Assembly: GCA_018287875.1 (NCBI GenBank)
Contig: JAGVVL010000002.1
Location: 2,976,001 to 3,040,000 of the forward strand
Length of the DNA: 64,000 nt
Direction of reading: 5' to 3'
Source: Nigrospora sphaerica
Taxonomy: Eukaryota; Ascomycota; Sordariomycetes; Amphisphaeriales; Apiosporaceae
The notes beneath the pieces are model-generated. The model was given only the letters and a program-made list of their open reading frames with translations, had not been told where the DNA came from and searched no databases. This document shows positions 11,059-19,549 of this stretch, piece by piece. The position numbers and the translations under genes are program-made. How positions within the stretch are numbered: position 1 is the stretch's first letter; each line of letters starts with the position of its first letter.

Positions 11059-11867
11059 CGCATACCGTCAGGGCAGCAATTCGTGGTATGAGAAAGGGTG
11101 CTTCAGAGTTCAAGGCAGTTGGAAAAGGCTGCGGGCGGGCACTTCGTGATACGCCGTGGATGTCTTCCTTCCGACGACATTCCCAAACCCTCCTACGTCA
11201 TGCCGGTTCGCCATGGGAAGATGATTCCCGTCACCTTTTTCGCCCTCTGCCAACTACTTCAGCGGCCGATTGGTGGGTGCTAAGACAGCCAAGGAGCCCG
11301 GAGCGCTGATCCGATGGTCTAGGCCCAGGGCTCCTGGGATGACCCGCATCTCGCACACACGCACCTTGGCCTGTAGCCCAGTTTGTGTTTCGATCAGGGC
11401 CATCTACCGGACGGTCCCGTGAACTCCCGATTCCGCCTGACAGGAGATACATGGTAGGCGAAAGTACATGAACCCGAGGCCACTCTTCGTACCAAGCTCT
11501 TCTCAGCAACCAGGAGCATGGATAATGACAAGAGCACATACTCGGGAATAGCGTCACCCAGCGTGCCAATGCGGGTTAATGCGAACGATTAGGCGTATGC
11601 TTGGAAGGTGAAGCCTTATTGGCGGATTTTGGACGCCCTCGCCCGAAAGGGGCAACCAGCTGTCGAGGCCTCCGTGATGGCCGGCCTGCGCTAGAGGAAT
11701 GGGGAGAATTTCCGCGAATCCCTACAGTGCACCAAGGACTAGTACGGCCATCGGTGGCAGCCAAGGCGCACTGAATACTGCCGAGCTCTCGGGCGGTCTT
11801 AGTCGTCGCCGTGCCTTTTGGTTCGGAAAGCCAGGCGCTCACCACGAGGCCCGCGGCGGGAGACTGT

Positions 11868-11874
11868 TATATAA
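11868..11874 (+). promoter_or_regulatory. TATA box of the pectate lyase gene
   Basis: TATATAA lies 82 nt upstream of the pectate lyase ATG. This spacing is typical of strongly inducible fungal secreted-enzyme genes, which often have short leaders. Confidence 0.6.
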
Positions 11875-11955
11875 GGCAATATTGAGCCCCGTCGCATTTG
11901 CGTGTGTATGGATGCCAGAATCAGAAGCCTGTCAGTTTAGCCTCAAGTCGCCATC

Positions 11956-13137
11956 ATGAAGGCCTCCTCTCTTGTGCCCATTTCTGCTCTGCTCGCGGGC
12001 GTCCGGTCCCAGGTCCCGTTATACGGCCAATGCGGAGGGTAAGGCGAGCTTCAACGACTTCGTGGACATGCAGGATACTGATAAGCTATGGTCCAGGTCA
12101 GGGTACACGGGACCAACGAATTGTGTTTCCGGAGCTTGCTGCAACGCCTCCAGTGAATGGGTAAGAGACGCCCGTCTGTCGGCATGGGTACCCCCTATTT
12201 GTTCCTGACGAAAAGCAGTACTCGCAGTGCCTTCTGTGCTCGGGCAACGGCGGCGGCTCGCCTCCCCCGACGACGACGCAGAACGGCGGCGGAGGCGGAT
12301 CGACCCCGACCGGCCTGACAACAACCCTGCCGCCCTCGGCCGGAGCTACGTCGACAAATGCCGCCATCGTGGTGAGCGGCAGCTACAACGGTGGCATGAA
12401 GCGGTTCGAGAGATCCCGTGAGTATGAACGGACGGCCCGCTGCGCTGCGTGCCCGCTGACCGAAACCCTGTAGCGGCCGTTTGCCAGGCACAAACGGAGA
12501 CAGGCGAGAAGGACGCCATGTTCATCCTCAATGATGGAGCAACACTGTCGAACGTCATTATCGGGGCCTCGCAGGCCGAAGGAGTTCACTGCAAAGGAAC
12601 CTGGTGAGTGATCCGCCCCTCTCGCCCGCCCTTTTCCCTTTCCGCCTGCATATCGAGAGCGCACCCCTGACCGTGGGTGGCCAACCCCCCCCCAGCACCC
12701 TCAACAACGTCTGGTGGGCCGACGTGTGCGAGGATGCCGCGACGTTCAAGCAGAGCAGCGGGACGTCGTACGTCAACGGGGGCGGGGCCTTCCACGCGGC
12801 GGACAAGATCCTGCAGTTCAACGGCCGGGGCACCGTGGTCGTCAAGAACTTCTTCGCGTCCGACTACGGTAAGGTGGCGCGGTCGTGCGGCAACTGCCGC
12901 GACAACGGCGGGCCGCGCAACTTCGTCTTCGACAACGTCCGCGCCGTCGGCGGCGGCGTGCTGTGCGGCATCAACACCAACTACGGCGACACCTGCCGCG
13001 TCACCAACTCGTGCCAGAGCAGCGCCAAGTACTGCGACCGCTACCAGGGCAACGCCAACGGCGCCGAGCCCACCAAGATCGGCAGCGGCCCCGACGGCAC
13101 CTTTTGCACCACCAGCAACGTCTCCAAGAACTGCTAA
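11956..13137 (+). CDS. Secreted pectate lyase, PL3 family with N-terminal CBM1
   Basis: Five exons join in frame (11956-12038, 12097-12160, 12219-12417, 12474-12603, 12696-13137) for 305 residues. Residues 1-18 are a signal peptide. Residues ~22-54 are a CBM1 cellulose-binding module ([18 protein letters not shown], with Cys 26, 37, 42/43 and 53), itself split by two introns. A Gly/Ser/Pro/Thr linker follows to ~95. The catalytic part has the PL3 signatures [47 protein letters not shown] and [16 protein letters not shown]3 enzymes cleave de-esterified pectin by calcium-dependent beta-elimination outside the cell; the CBM1 would hold the enzyme on cellulose in the plant wall. All splice sites preserve conserved residues, so the gene looks intact. 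A TATA box stands 82 nt upstream. Confidence 0.93.
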
Positions 13138-14399
13138 GCCTAGGAGGCGACGGCACAGCTGCGGACGGGAACGAGGCACAGGGGGCCGTTCGGCTGTAAC
13201 GGGGCAGGCGCCGGTTAGCGGGAGAAAAGGGGGACGGACATGATTGGAAAGGACCAGTTTGTCACACAAAGGGGTTTCTTTGTGACCTGCATATAAAGCT
13301 CACCGGGGAGGTGTGAACCGTGTGGGTAAATGTGACCGCCAGCGGTAGCTAAACCGTAGGTGCCAAGAAACGATTCAACCGAAGGAGGAATCGAGCCCCC
13401 TTATGGTAGTAAATGCTTCTCGCAGCCGAAGATGGCAGGAGAGGCCGGGGTTGGCCAGAGTGTCCGGGCGGTGGTGTCAGGGACGGGAACGGAGGCAAGG
13501 GATGACGGGGTCTTCCCGCGCAACCGGTTCCCTAAGCGCGCCGGGCCTGTGTCGAGGCGTCGGTTATGGATCCAACCCCGGAGGAAAGGGCCAGAGCAGC
13601 CCGTCTCCTGCCGACGAAGCAACGAGGTGCCACTAACTAGTTTCCATTTCGTCTTGGAGACTCGGAGCCGCCCCTAGGGTTTGCCTGTCCGCCCTATGTA
13701 AGCCATCGTGGGGCTGGGGTCTTCGGTCGCGAAAGCTTTCGCGTCTGGGCTTGGGTAGAGAACCAGCAGCTCGCACCGGGAAGAAGAACGGAAGCGAAGG
13801 GAGTCATGCCTCTGGAAAGGGCAGGGCGTAAACCCGGGAGGGAGTGAGGGCGAAGGCGGAGCTTGGCTAACTCCGGCGGAAACTCCGAGGAGCGAGAGAA
13901 AGGAGGGAGGAAAAAGCGAGGGAGGGGCAGTCATGCAGTGTTCCCGGGGATGTCAGACGGTGCCGTGGACTCGCTCGGTGAGATTCTTGGCCGAGGCCGG
14001 CCAATGGGGTACGAGCCGCCATATGACGGCCCGCAGACTCTCTCTCTTTCTCTCTTTCTCTCTCTCACACACCTTTTCTCGGTCTCGCTTCTGCTTTCCG
14101 TATGGGGGACATCCGGTGTTACGAATTACCTAGTTTGGAATAACGAGAATGCTTCGGATATATGGGATCAGGCGTTCTTATTTAAATGACAAACGACCGG
14201 CCAGAGTGTGCGGGGTTCCTGGCGGCCGCACTGCCCTCGGGGACGTCATCATCGCTTTGTCGTGTTTCCCTTCGATCGTCCGTGAAGCTCTTCCGATAGC
14301 CCTAACGCGCTCGAGACGCTCGAGCATCCTCTCGGGTCTTATCTATACCCAGTCGGACACCCCGTCTCCGGCAACCACGGGCCAAACCCCCCTTTCGCC
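13138..14399. other. Gene-free stretch between pectate lyase and SDR genes
   Basis: It contains the pectate lyase 3' UTR with a small stem-loop at 13261-13286 (arms CACAAAG and CTTTGTG around GGGTTT) and a pyrimidine microsatellite at 14038-14072. The short open frames on both strands show no recognisable motif. The SDR gene promoter occupies the right end. Confidence 0.45.
14038..14072 (+). repeat. CT-rich microsatellite
   Basis: CTCTCTCTTTCTCTCTTTCT and the following CTCTCTCACAC form a pyrimidine tract about 330 nt upstream of the SDR start. Such tracts are common in fungal promoters and leaders. Confidence 0.75.
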
Positions 14400-15577
14400 A
14401 TGGTGAGCCTGCCCGAGGCCGAGGCCTGGAACGCCGAGCTGGTGCGGCGGCGGCGCGGGCTCGTGGCCGTCTTCTTCGGCGGCACGTCGGGCATCGGGCA
14501 CAACACGGTGCGGGCGCTGGCGCGGGCGGCCGCCGAGGGCGCCCCCGATGGCGGTGGCGGCGTGCGCGCCTACGTCGTGGGCCGCAACGCCGAGGCCGGC
14601 CGGCGCATCGTCGCCGAGTGCCGCGCGCTGTGCCCCGGGGCCGACTTCCGCTTCGTCGAGTGCGGCGACCTGGCCCGCCTCGCCGTCGTCGACGAGGCGT
14701 GCGCCGAGATCGCCCGCGCCGAGAGCCGCCTCGCCGACGACCAGGACGGCGCCGGCGGCCCCCGCGTCGACTACCTGATGATGTCACACGCCGGCGCCGT
14801 CTTCCAGCCGCGTCGAGGTCCGTTCTGTTCCGTCCCTTCCCTCTCCTCCCCGGCTAGGCTTCGGCGCTGACATGACCTTCCCCGCCCCCGGCCGGGCTAG
14901 ATACCGAGGAGGGACTCGACGCCACCATGTCGCTGATGTACTACTCGCGCATGCGCATCACGCAGAACCTCATGCCGCTGCTGCTGCGGTCCGAGGTGCC
15001 GGCGGCGGCGGTGTCGGTGTTCGCGGCGGGCACCGAGGACCGGCTGTTCGCCGACGACTTGTCGCTCCGCGGGCCCGGGCGCTACAGCTACCTCCAGGCG
15101 CGGTCTCACATTTGCTACCTGACGACGGCCTACTTCGAGGACCTCGCGCGGCGCCACGCCGGCCGCCTCCGCCTCGTGCATGTCTACCCGGGCCTCGTGC
15201 TGGGGCCCGGCTTCGCGAACCCCGAGTACCCGGCCTGGTTCCGTTTCGTCTTCCTCCGCCTCGTCGTGCCGCTCCTGGGCCGCTGGATCCTCGTGCCGCG
15301 CGACGAGAACGGCGCGCGCATGCTGGCCCTCGCCTCGTCCCACTACCCGCCAGGTCCCGGGGACCAGGGCGGCGGGCAGCCGGTCGCGGCGTTGGGCACG
15401 GACGGCCGGCCGGGAAGTGGTGCCTACGCCGTCAGCTGGAACGGCGAGGACAGGACCAACAGGAAGGTCTACGACGGCTTCGACGAGACGTCCAAGGCGG
15501 ATATCAAACAGAAAATGTGTGACCACACCAACAAGGTCTTTGAAGTCATCGCCGCCGGGGGTGTCTTCAAGGAGTGA
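14400..15577 (+). CDS. Short-chain dehydrogenase/reductase-like protein, atypical active site
   Basis: Two exons (14400-14817, 14901-15577) encode 364 residues. Residues 27-33 are GGTSGIG, the Rossmann-fold nucleotide-binding motif of SDR enzymes, followed by YVVGRNAEAGRRI and VDYLMMSHAG, which place the cofactor-binding core in exon 1. After the join come DTEEGLDATMSLMYYSRMRI, typical of the fungal SDR subgroup that has EGLD...YYxR, and later VHVYPGLVLG. The usual catalytic YxxxK reads YSYLQARSH (Tyr201-Gln205; Tyr203-Arg207), so the canonical lysine is absent. The enzyme may use another residue or have lost oxidoreductase activity. Its substrate cannot be told. It converges on the J-protein gene with about 200 bp between the 3' ends. 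Confidence 0.82.
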
Positions 15578-15779
15578 GCCGGCAAACCCCCGCCGCTTAT
15601 CCCATAGGTGGACAACACTGCAGAGTCAGTATTGCATGGGCGTCCACACGATAGGTATTGATGCTATAACACCATGTCAACAAAAAGGGGGCTGCCGATT
15701 TGGGCCAGTATCAGTCCAGCGTTAATCATAAATGCATTAATGCGTATCAGCTCAACCTGACCGGGATACCCGGTTGCTC

Positions 15780-16547
15780 TCATACAGTGTCGTCATCCGA
15801 AAGCCTCGCCAGCCCACGCTGCAAATCCTTCAGCAACCTGGGCCTGTCTTGTTCGCGCGCCTTCAGGACACCGTCCGCCAGCCCGTCGAGGTCAAAGAGA
15901 TGATGACGGAGCCAGGTAGTCAGGCTCGTGATGTAGCCCAGGCTGGCCTCATCCAGCATGAACAAGTCGGGGGAGTTTTCGGGTCGCCCGGCGTAGAGTC
16001 GTGCATAGTCCAGCATGCCCTCGAACTGCTCAAGCTTGTAGGCCGCGTTGCTGATCTTCATCTTGATCGACTCAAGGTGATGGCAGCTGGCACGCTCCCT
16101 GGCCGTGCCGTTGCTCAACATGCCATGGACCTTACGAGAGAAGCGGGCGTGCTGGTCCGTGAGGCTCACCAGCTTGGCGCGTTCGAGGGCGACTGCACGC
16201 TCGTGTTCCGCGCATCGCTCGAGGATGCTGTCTCTCTCCGACTCGTAGATAGCGTCATAAACGCTCTGCGGCGGGTAGTAGGGCTCAGGCGCAGGCGCTC
16301 GCGGACGCTCCTTAGGACGGATGCCCTTGTCGCACTGCTCCCGAACGTGGGAGACCAACACCTCATACGCCTCTTGAATGTCGCGAAACCTGGCTGCGTG
16401 GCGCTCCCGGTCTCCCGACCGTGCTTTGTCGGGATGGTACCGAAGGGCCAGCCGGCGATGGGCCTTCTTGATGGTGTGGAGATCCGACGGAGACTGAACC
16501 TCCAGGACGGTATAGCATCTTGCTATCACGGAATGGGGGCGCTCCAT
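15780..16547 (-). CDS. J-domain (DnaJ-like) co-chaperone
   Basis: A single exon of 255 residues. Residues ~10-70 form a J domain: CYTVLEV, KKAHRRLALRYHPDKARSGD with the invariant HPD at 38-40, and FRDIQEAYEVL. The rest is charged and helical (repeated Glu/Arg stretches between ~95 and ~235), with no zinc-finger, Gly/Phe region or membrane segment, so it is a type III (class C) J-protein. J-proteins stimulate the ATPase of Hsp70 partners. The client and location are unknown; the family is common in filamentous fungi. The start is the only ATG before the J domain. Confidence 0.87.
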   Translation of the reverse strand: MERPHSVIARCYTVLEVQSPSDLHTIKKAHRRLALRYHPDKARSGDRERHAARFRDIQEAYEVLVSHVREQCDKGIRPKERPRAPAPEPYYPPQSVYDAIYESERDSILERCAEHERAVALERAKLVSLTDQHARFSRKVHGMLSNGTARERASCHHLESIKMKISNAAYKLEQFEGMLDYARLYAGRPENSPDLFMLDEASLGYITSLTTWLRHHLFDLDGLADGVLKAREQDRPRLLKDLQRGLARLSDDDTV

Positions 16548-17174
16548 GCCGGCGTGTCGCAGATGCGGGCAGAAAAGTCTTGTGGGAAGGGCAGACGAAT
16601 GGGGGACCGGGGCAGTCAGGTTCGAGACATGTCTTGGCTGACTTTAGGCGGGTGCGTCAACCAAGGTGAGACTATTCTGGGCATGCCCTCTGTATAGTGG
16701 CACGCGGGGGAGATATAGGCATGGCGGCGCCTTTAAACAAAGAGGGGGGGGGGGGAGGGGACCCAGTCTGCCAACAAAGGGCCCCATTGGCATTCCTCAG
16801 AGGCTCTGGAATGGCGCTCTGCCCTGCATCTTATGGCAGAGATTATTGCCGGTGGGACGCACTGGGCATGCGGTGCCGTCCCAAGGGCCATCTATTCGGC
16901 CCAGGCACGACGATACATGACGGGCGCGTGTTGGGTGCGTTGGCGATGGCTGGGAATGATGGATTCCGGAAACAGCCCTTGCACGTAGCGCGTCCCGACC
17001 GCCCCCCGGCAAGGCAACCCACCCGCCAATCTGGCATCTGGTTGGGTGGACGATTTCGACAACAAGGAATGCCCAAGGTGTCGTGGCACCCTCGGCCCTA
17101 GTCGCCGACCCCAACGCCGTGCATGAGACGAAAACGGAGGCTGGGTATCGCATCTCATCTCAGCATCTCGCCTT
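16548..17174. other. Gene-free stretch upstream of the J-protein gene
   Basis: It includes the J-protein promoter (left end, read leftwards) and the 3' flank of GPI3 (right end). A G12 tract lies at 16744-16755. No coding frame shows protein-like motifs. Confidence 0.4.
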
Positions 17175-18620
17175 TCAGTCATCGTCGTCCGACTCGTAAA
17201 CCTTGCGCGGCCATTCCGCCGCAATGTCGATGCTGTCCCGCGGCCACCACCACTCGCAGAACAGGAAGAGCAGGTAATCAATGACGACGCAGAGGCAGAA
17301 TAGCTTCCCCGCCCAAATGCCGCAGCCGTAGTAGCGCTTCAGGCGGTCGATCAGGGCGAAACTGCGAGCCCCAGACCGATTCGCGCCGCTCCACGCTGCC
17401 GTGTTCCCCACATCATAACCATAGAATTCCGACTCGCTTATGTCGCCCAGGATTCCTGCATAGACACGTTCCGTGCGCTTGGCAATGTTGTCCCACGAGT
17501 ACATGGCCTTGACCTGGTCATGGAACTTCTCGGTGCGCACCTTGTTGGCCCGCAACGCTGAGATGGCCCTGCCCGTGGCCGCTACAATGTCGTCCTCTTC
17601 GGGCCGCGCGAAGACCGTCATGTGACTGGGCAGCACCTCTGGAATGCCCCCCACTGCGGTGCAGACGACGTAGAGGCCGCAGCTGGCCGCTTCGACGATG
17701 ACGGTGCCGAACGCCTCTGTCAAACTGGGATGGAGGTAGATGTGCCCGCGCGTCATGACGTTTCGGACTTCTTCGTGGCGGACAGCACCGAGCATCTCGA
17801 CCTTGTCTTGCAGAACATTCTGCTCGATCATCTGTTCGAGGTCGATGCCTTTGGGGCCCGAGCCGGCGATGATGAAGCGGGTATTCGGGTGGTTCTCGAG
17901 GATCCTCGGGATGGACGCCGTCAGCAGGTCCGTGCCCTTGTTGTAGAACAGGCGCGAGAGCACCACAATCACAACGGGATCATCGGGCCCCAGCTGGCGA
18001 ACGGCAGCTGGACTTTGTCCATTGCCCGTCGGCTCCGGGTTGTAATTCAACGGGCGAAAGTTTTCGGACACGACGGCGTTGGGGATGACGGAGACCATCA
18101 GAGGATCGAGCGCTGCTCGCAAGACCGTGTTTTCCTTGCACGTGTGGCTGACGCATATGATGTGGTCCACGTCGCTCATGGTAAACTTCATCAGCTTGTT
18201 GGTCAAGATGCTGCCGGCATCGGCAAAGCCGAAGAGCGAGTGGTCGGTGAAGACGGTCCGCAGGCCCATGGCCCGTCCGTGGAGGAGGGCCTCATGGCAG
18301 AGACTGCTCAGACTCGCGTGTCCGTGTACAATGTTGATCTGTTCCCGGATCACAATGTTGCGAAACAACGGGAAGAAGGAGAAGACGGTCGGGAAGGTCG
18401 CGGATCGGTAGATGACGGCGAACGGGCAGTAGTAGACCTTGATGCCGTTGGTCAGGTAGCGAACGCCTTGCCTGTCCTTATAGGCGTGCGTTATGACGAC
18501 GACTTTGTGGCCACGGTCCACTAGTTTCGATGCGAGCTGGTATATGTGGCTTTCGATTCCTCCGGGCTGGGGAAAGAAGAAATCGCTAACCATAGCGATG
18601 TTGTACGTGCGGCGCGGCAT
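17175..18620 (-). CDS. GPI3: GPI-anchor GlcNAc transferase catalytic subunit (PIG-A/Gpi3)
   Basis: One uninterrupted exon of 481 residues. The N-terminus has MVSDFFFPQPGGIESHIYQL, the PIG-A version of the GT4 glycosyltransferase start. HGHASLSSLCHEALLHGRAM and TVFTDHSLFGFAD follow, then LSRLFYNKGTDLL and the EX7E nucleotide-sugar motif in HPSLTEAFGTVIVEAASCG. Near the C-terminus LFCLCVVIDYLLFLFCEWWW is the single membrane anchor, with a short acidic tail (ESDDDD). The family transfers GlcNAc from UDP-GlcNAc to phosphatidylinositol on the cytosolic face of the ER, the first step of GPI-anchor synthesis. The frame stays open for 121 codons upstream, but MPRRTYNIAMVSD matches the usual start, so that ATG is chosen. 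It is divergent from DBP6. Confidence 0.95.
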   Translation of the reverse strand: MPRRTYNIAMVSDFFFPQPGGIESHIYQLASKLVDRGHKVVVITHAYKDRQGVRYLTNGIKVYYCPFAVIYRSATFPTVFSFFPLFRNIVIREQINIVHGHASLSSLCHEALLHGRAMGLRTVFTDHSLFGFADAGSILTNKLMKFTMSDVDHIICVSHTCKENTVLRAALDPLMVSVIPNAVVSENFRPLNYNPEPTGNGQSPAAVRQLGPDDPVVIVVLSRLFYNKGTDLLTASIPRILENHPNTRFIIAGSGPKGIDLEQMIEQNVLQDKVEMLGAVRHEEVRNVMTRGHIYLHPSLTEAFGTVIVEAASCGLYVVCTAVGGIPEVLPSHMTVFARPEEDDIVAATGRAISALRANKVRTEKFHDQVKAMYSWDNIAKRTERVYAGILGDISESEFYGYDVGNTAAWSGANRSGARSFALIDRLKRYYGCGIWAGKLFCLCVVIDYLLFLFCEWWWPRDSIDIAAEWPRKVYESDDDD

Positions 18621-19549
18621 GACGGCGGGGGCGAGGCGAGCGGTCGGCTGATCGTGTAGGGCGTGGCGAGCGGTGCCTTCGACGAATACGAGAGTGCGGT
18701 CTTGCTGAGAGGGTGCGCATACCGAGGTAGCATCTGCGACAGAGGGAGGCAAGAGGAGGCCTCTCGTGCGAGGGGCCGGAATCTGGCCTCTCAGATTTGG
18801 ACAAGCGAAGGTTGGAGAGCAGATTCGAATGCGCGCGATGAGGAATGAGTAACAAAAGTGCCCATGATTAGTAGCCAAGTCACCGTCAACAAGTGAAGCG
18901 CTTGTTGTAGAGAGTCGTGGTTGAGAAGCACGCGCGGCCTTGCCTTCGTCGTGAGGACGCGAAACCCTGGCCAACTTATGCACGGCGATCCAGGCCAGAA
19001 TGCGACGGTCGAGACCTCAGTCAATTAAACCATGCGTCACTTGGGACCCGCTTATGCTGACGGGGGTTTAGCCTTCGGCGGGGCTTTTTCGACGCTGAAG
19101 CTCCAGCTTCAGGGAGCTTTGTGGCGGTCTATTGCTACGACATGTATACGCCGTCGAGAAGTACCCACGACTTTGATTTCGTTGCGGCGGCGTGATAGAT
19201 AGATTGCTCGCTTCTTGCAGCTTTCCATAGGATATGAGGCTCGTAACGCAACACCCCGCGTGTGGCAGACGATGTATGGGGCTTGATTCGCAGGACCGTC
19301 AGGATATGCGCCAATGGAGCTGGTTGGTTCTACCGAGTAGTAAGAGGTACATCTGGTTCAGGTCCCAGGCGCGCGCCGATAAGAACTAAGGCCGATAAGG
19401 GAAACTTTTTGATGGGCCAGAGCAGGTATCGAACTGTAACATTTTTGTACAGCGCGGAGTCTGTCGCAAACCGAGCCTGAAGCAGAATTGTTTAACAATC
19501 ACGTTCTCGCTCGCAATTCCCGCGCGGTGTTTTTCGCCGGCTCGTCGCT
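18621..19549. promoter_or_regulatory. Bidirectional promoter region between GPI3 and DBP6
   Basis: A 929-bp space separates the two divergent starts. It contains an 18-bp near-palindrome, CTGAAGCTCCAGCTTCAG, at 19095-19112 (8-bp arms, 2-nt centre). It must hold the promoters of both genes; no TATA box is evident, as expected for housekeeping genes. Confidence 0.55.

Larger units (their letters stand above)
5858..11955. other. Gene-poor region with relics and a hairpin repeat array
   Basis: About 6.1 kb lie between the Clr5 and pectate lyase genes without an intact gene. What I can support inside it is a sugar-transporter remnant (6446-6520, -), an isolated exon-like frame (8082-8295, -), a 15-bp tandem repeat (9566-9625), the hairpin repeat array (10019-10427), a 7-bp repeat (11024-11058) and a TATA box (11868). 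Palindromic GTACCTAGGTAC-type motifs occur at 7516 and 8721. A TATA-like TATATAAA at 8890-8897 has no recognisable gene after it. The mix suggests degraded accessory DNA. Confidence 0.5.

Noticed and set aside
13360..13460. Possible tRNA on the minus strand (GGCTCGATTCC)
   Set aside because: A B-box-like sequence exists but no matching acceptor stem or A box at the right distance was found.
18621..18983. 121-codon N-terminal extension of GPI3
   Set aside because: The frame is open but the family starts a few residues before MVSDFFFPQPGG; the extension is unlike a PIG-A N-terminus and is taken as leader.
19305..19372. tRNA-like stretch with A-box-like and GGTTCAGGTCC
   Set aside because: The T loop departs from the consensus and I could not fold a consistent acceptor and anticodon stem.
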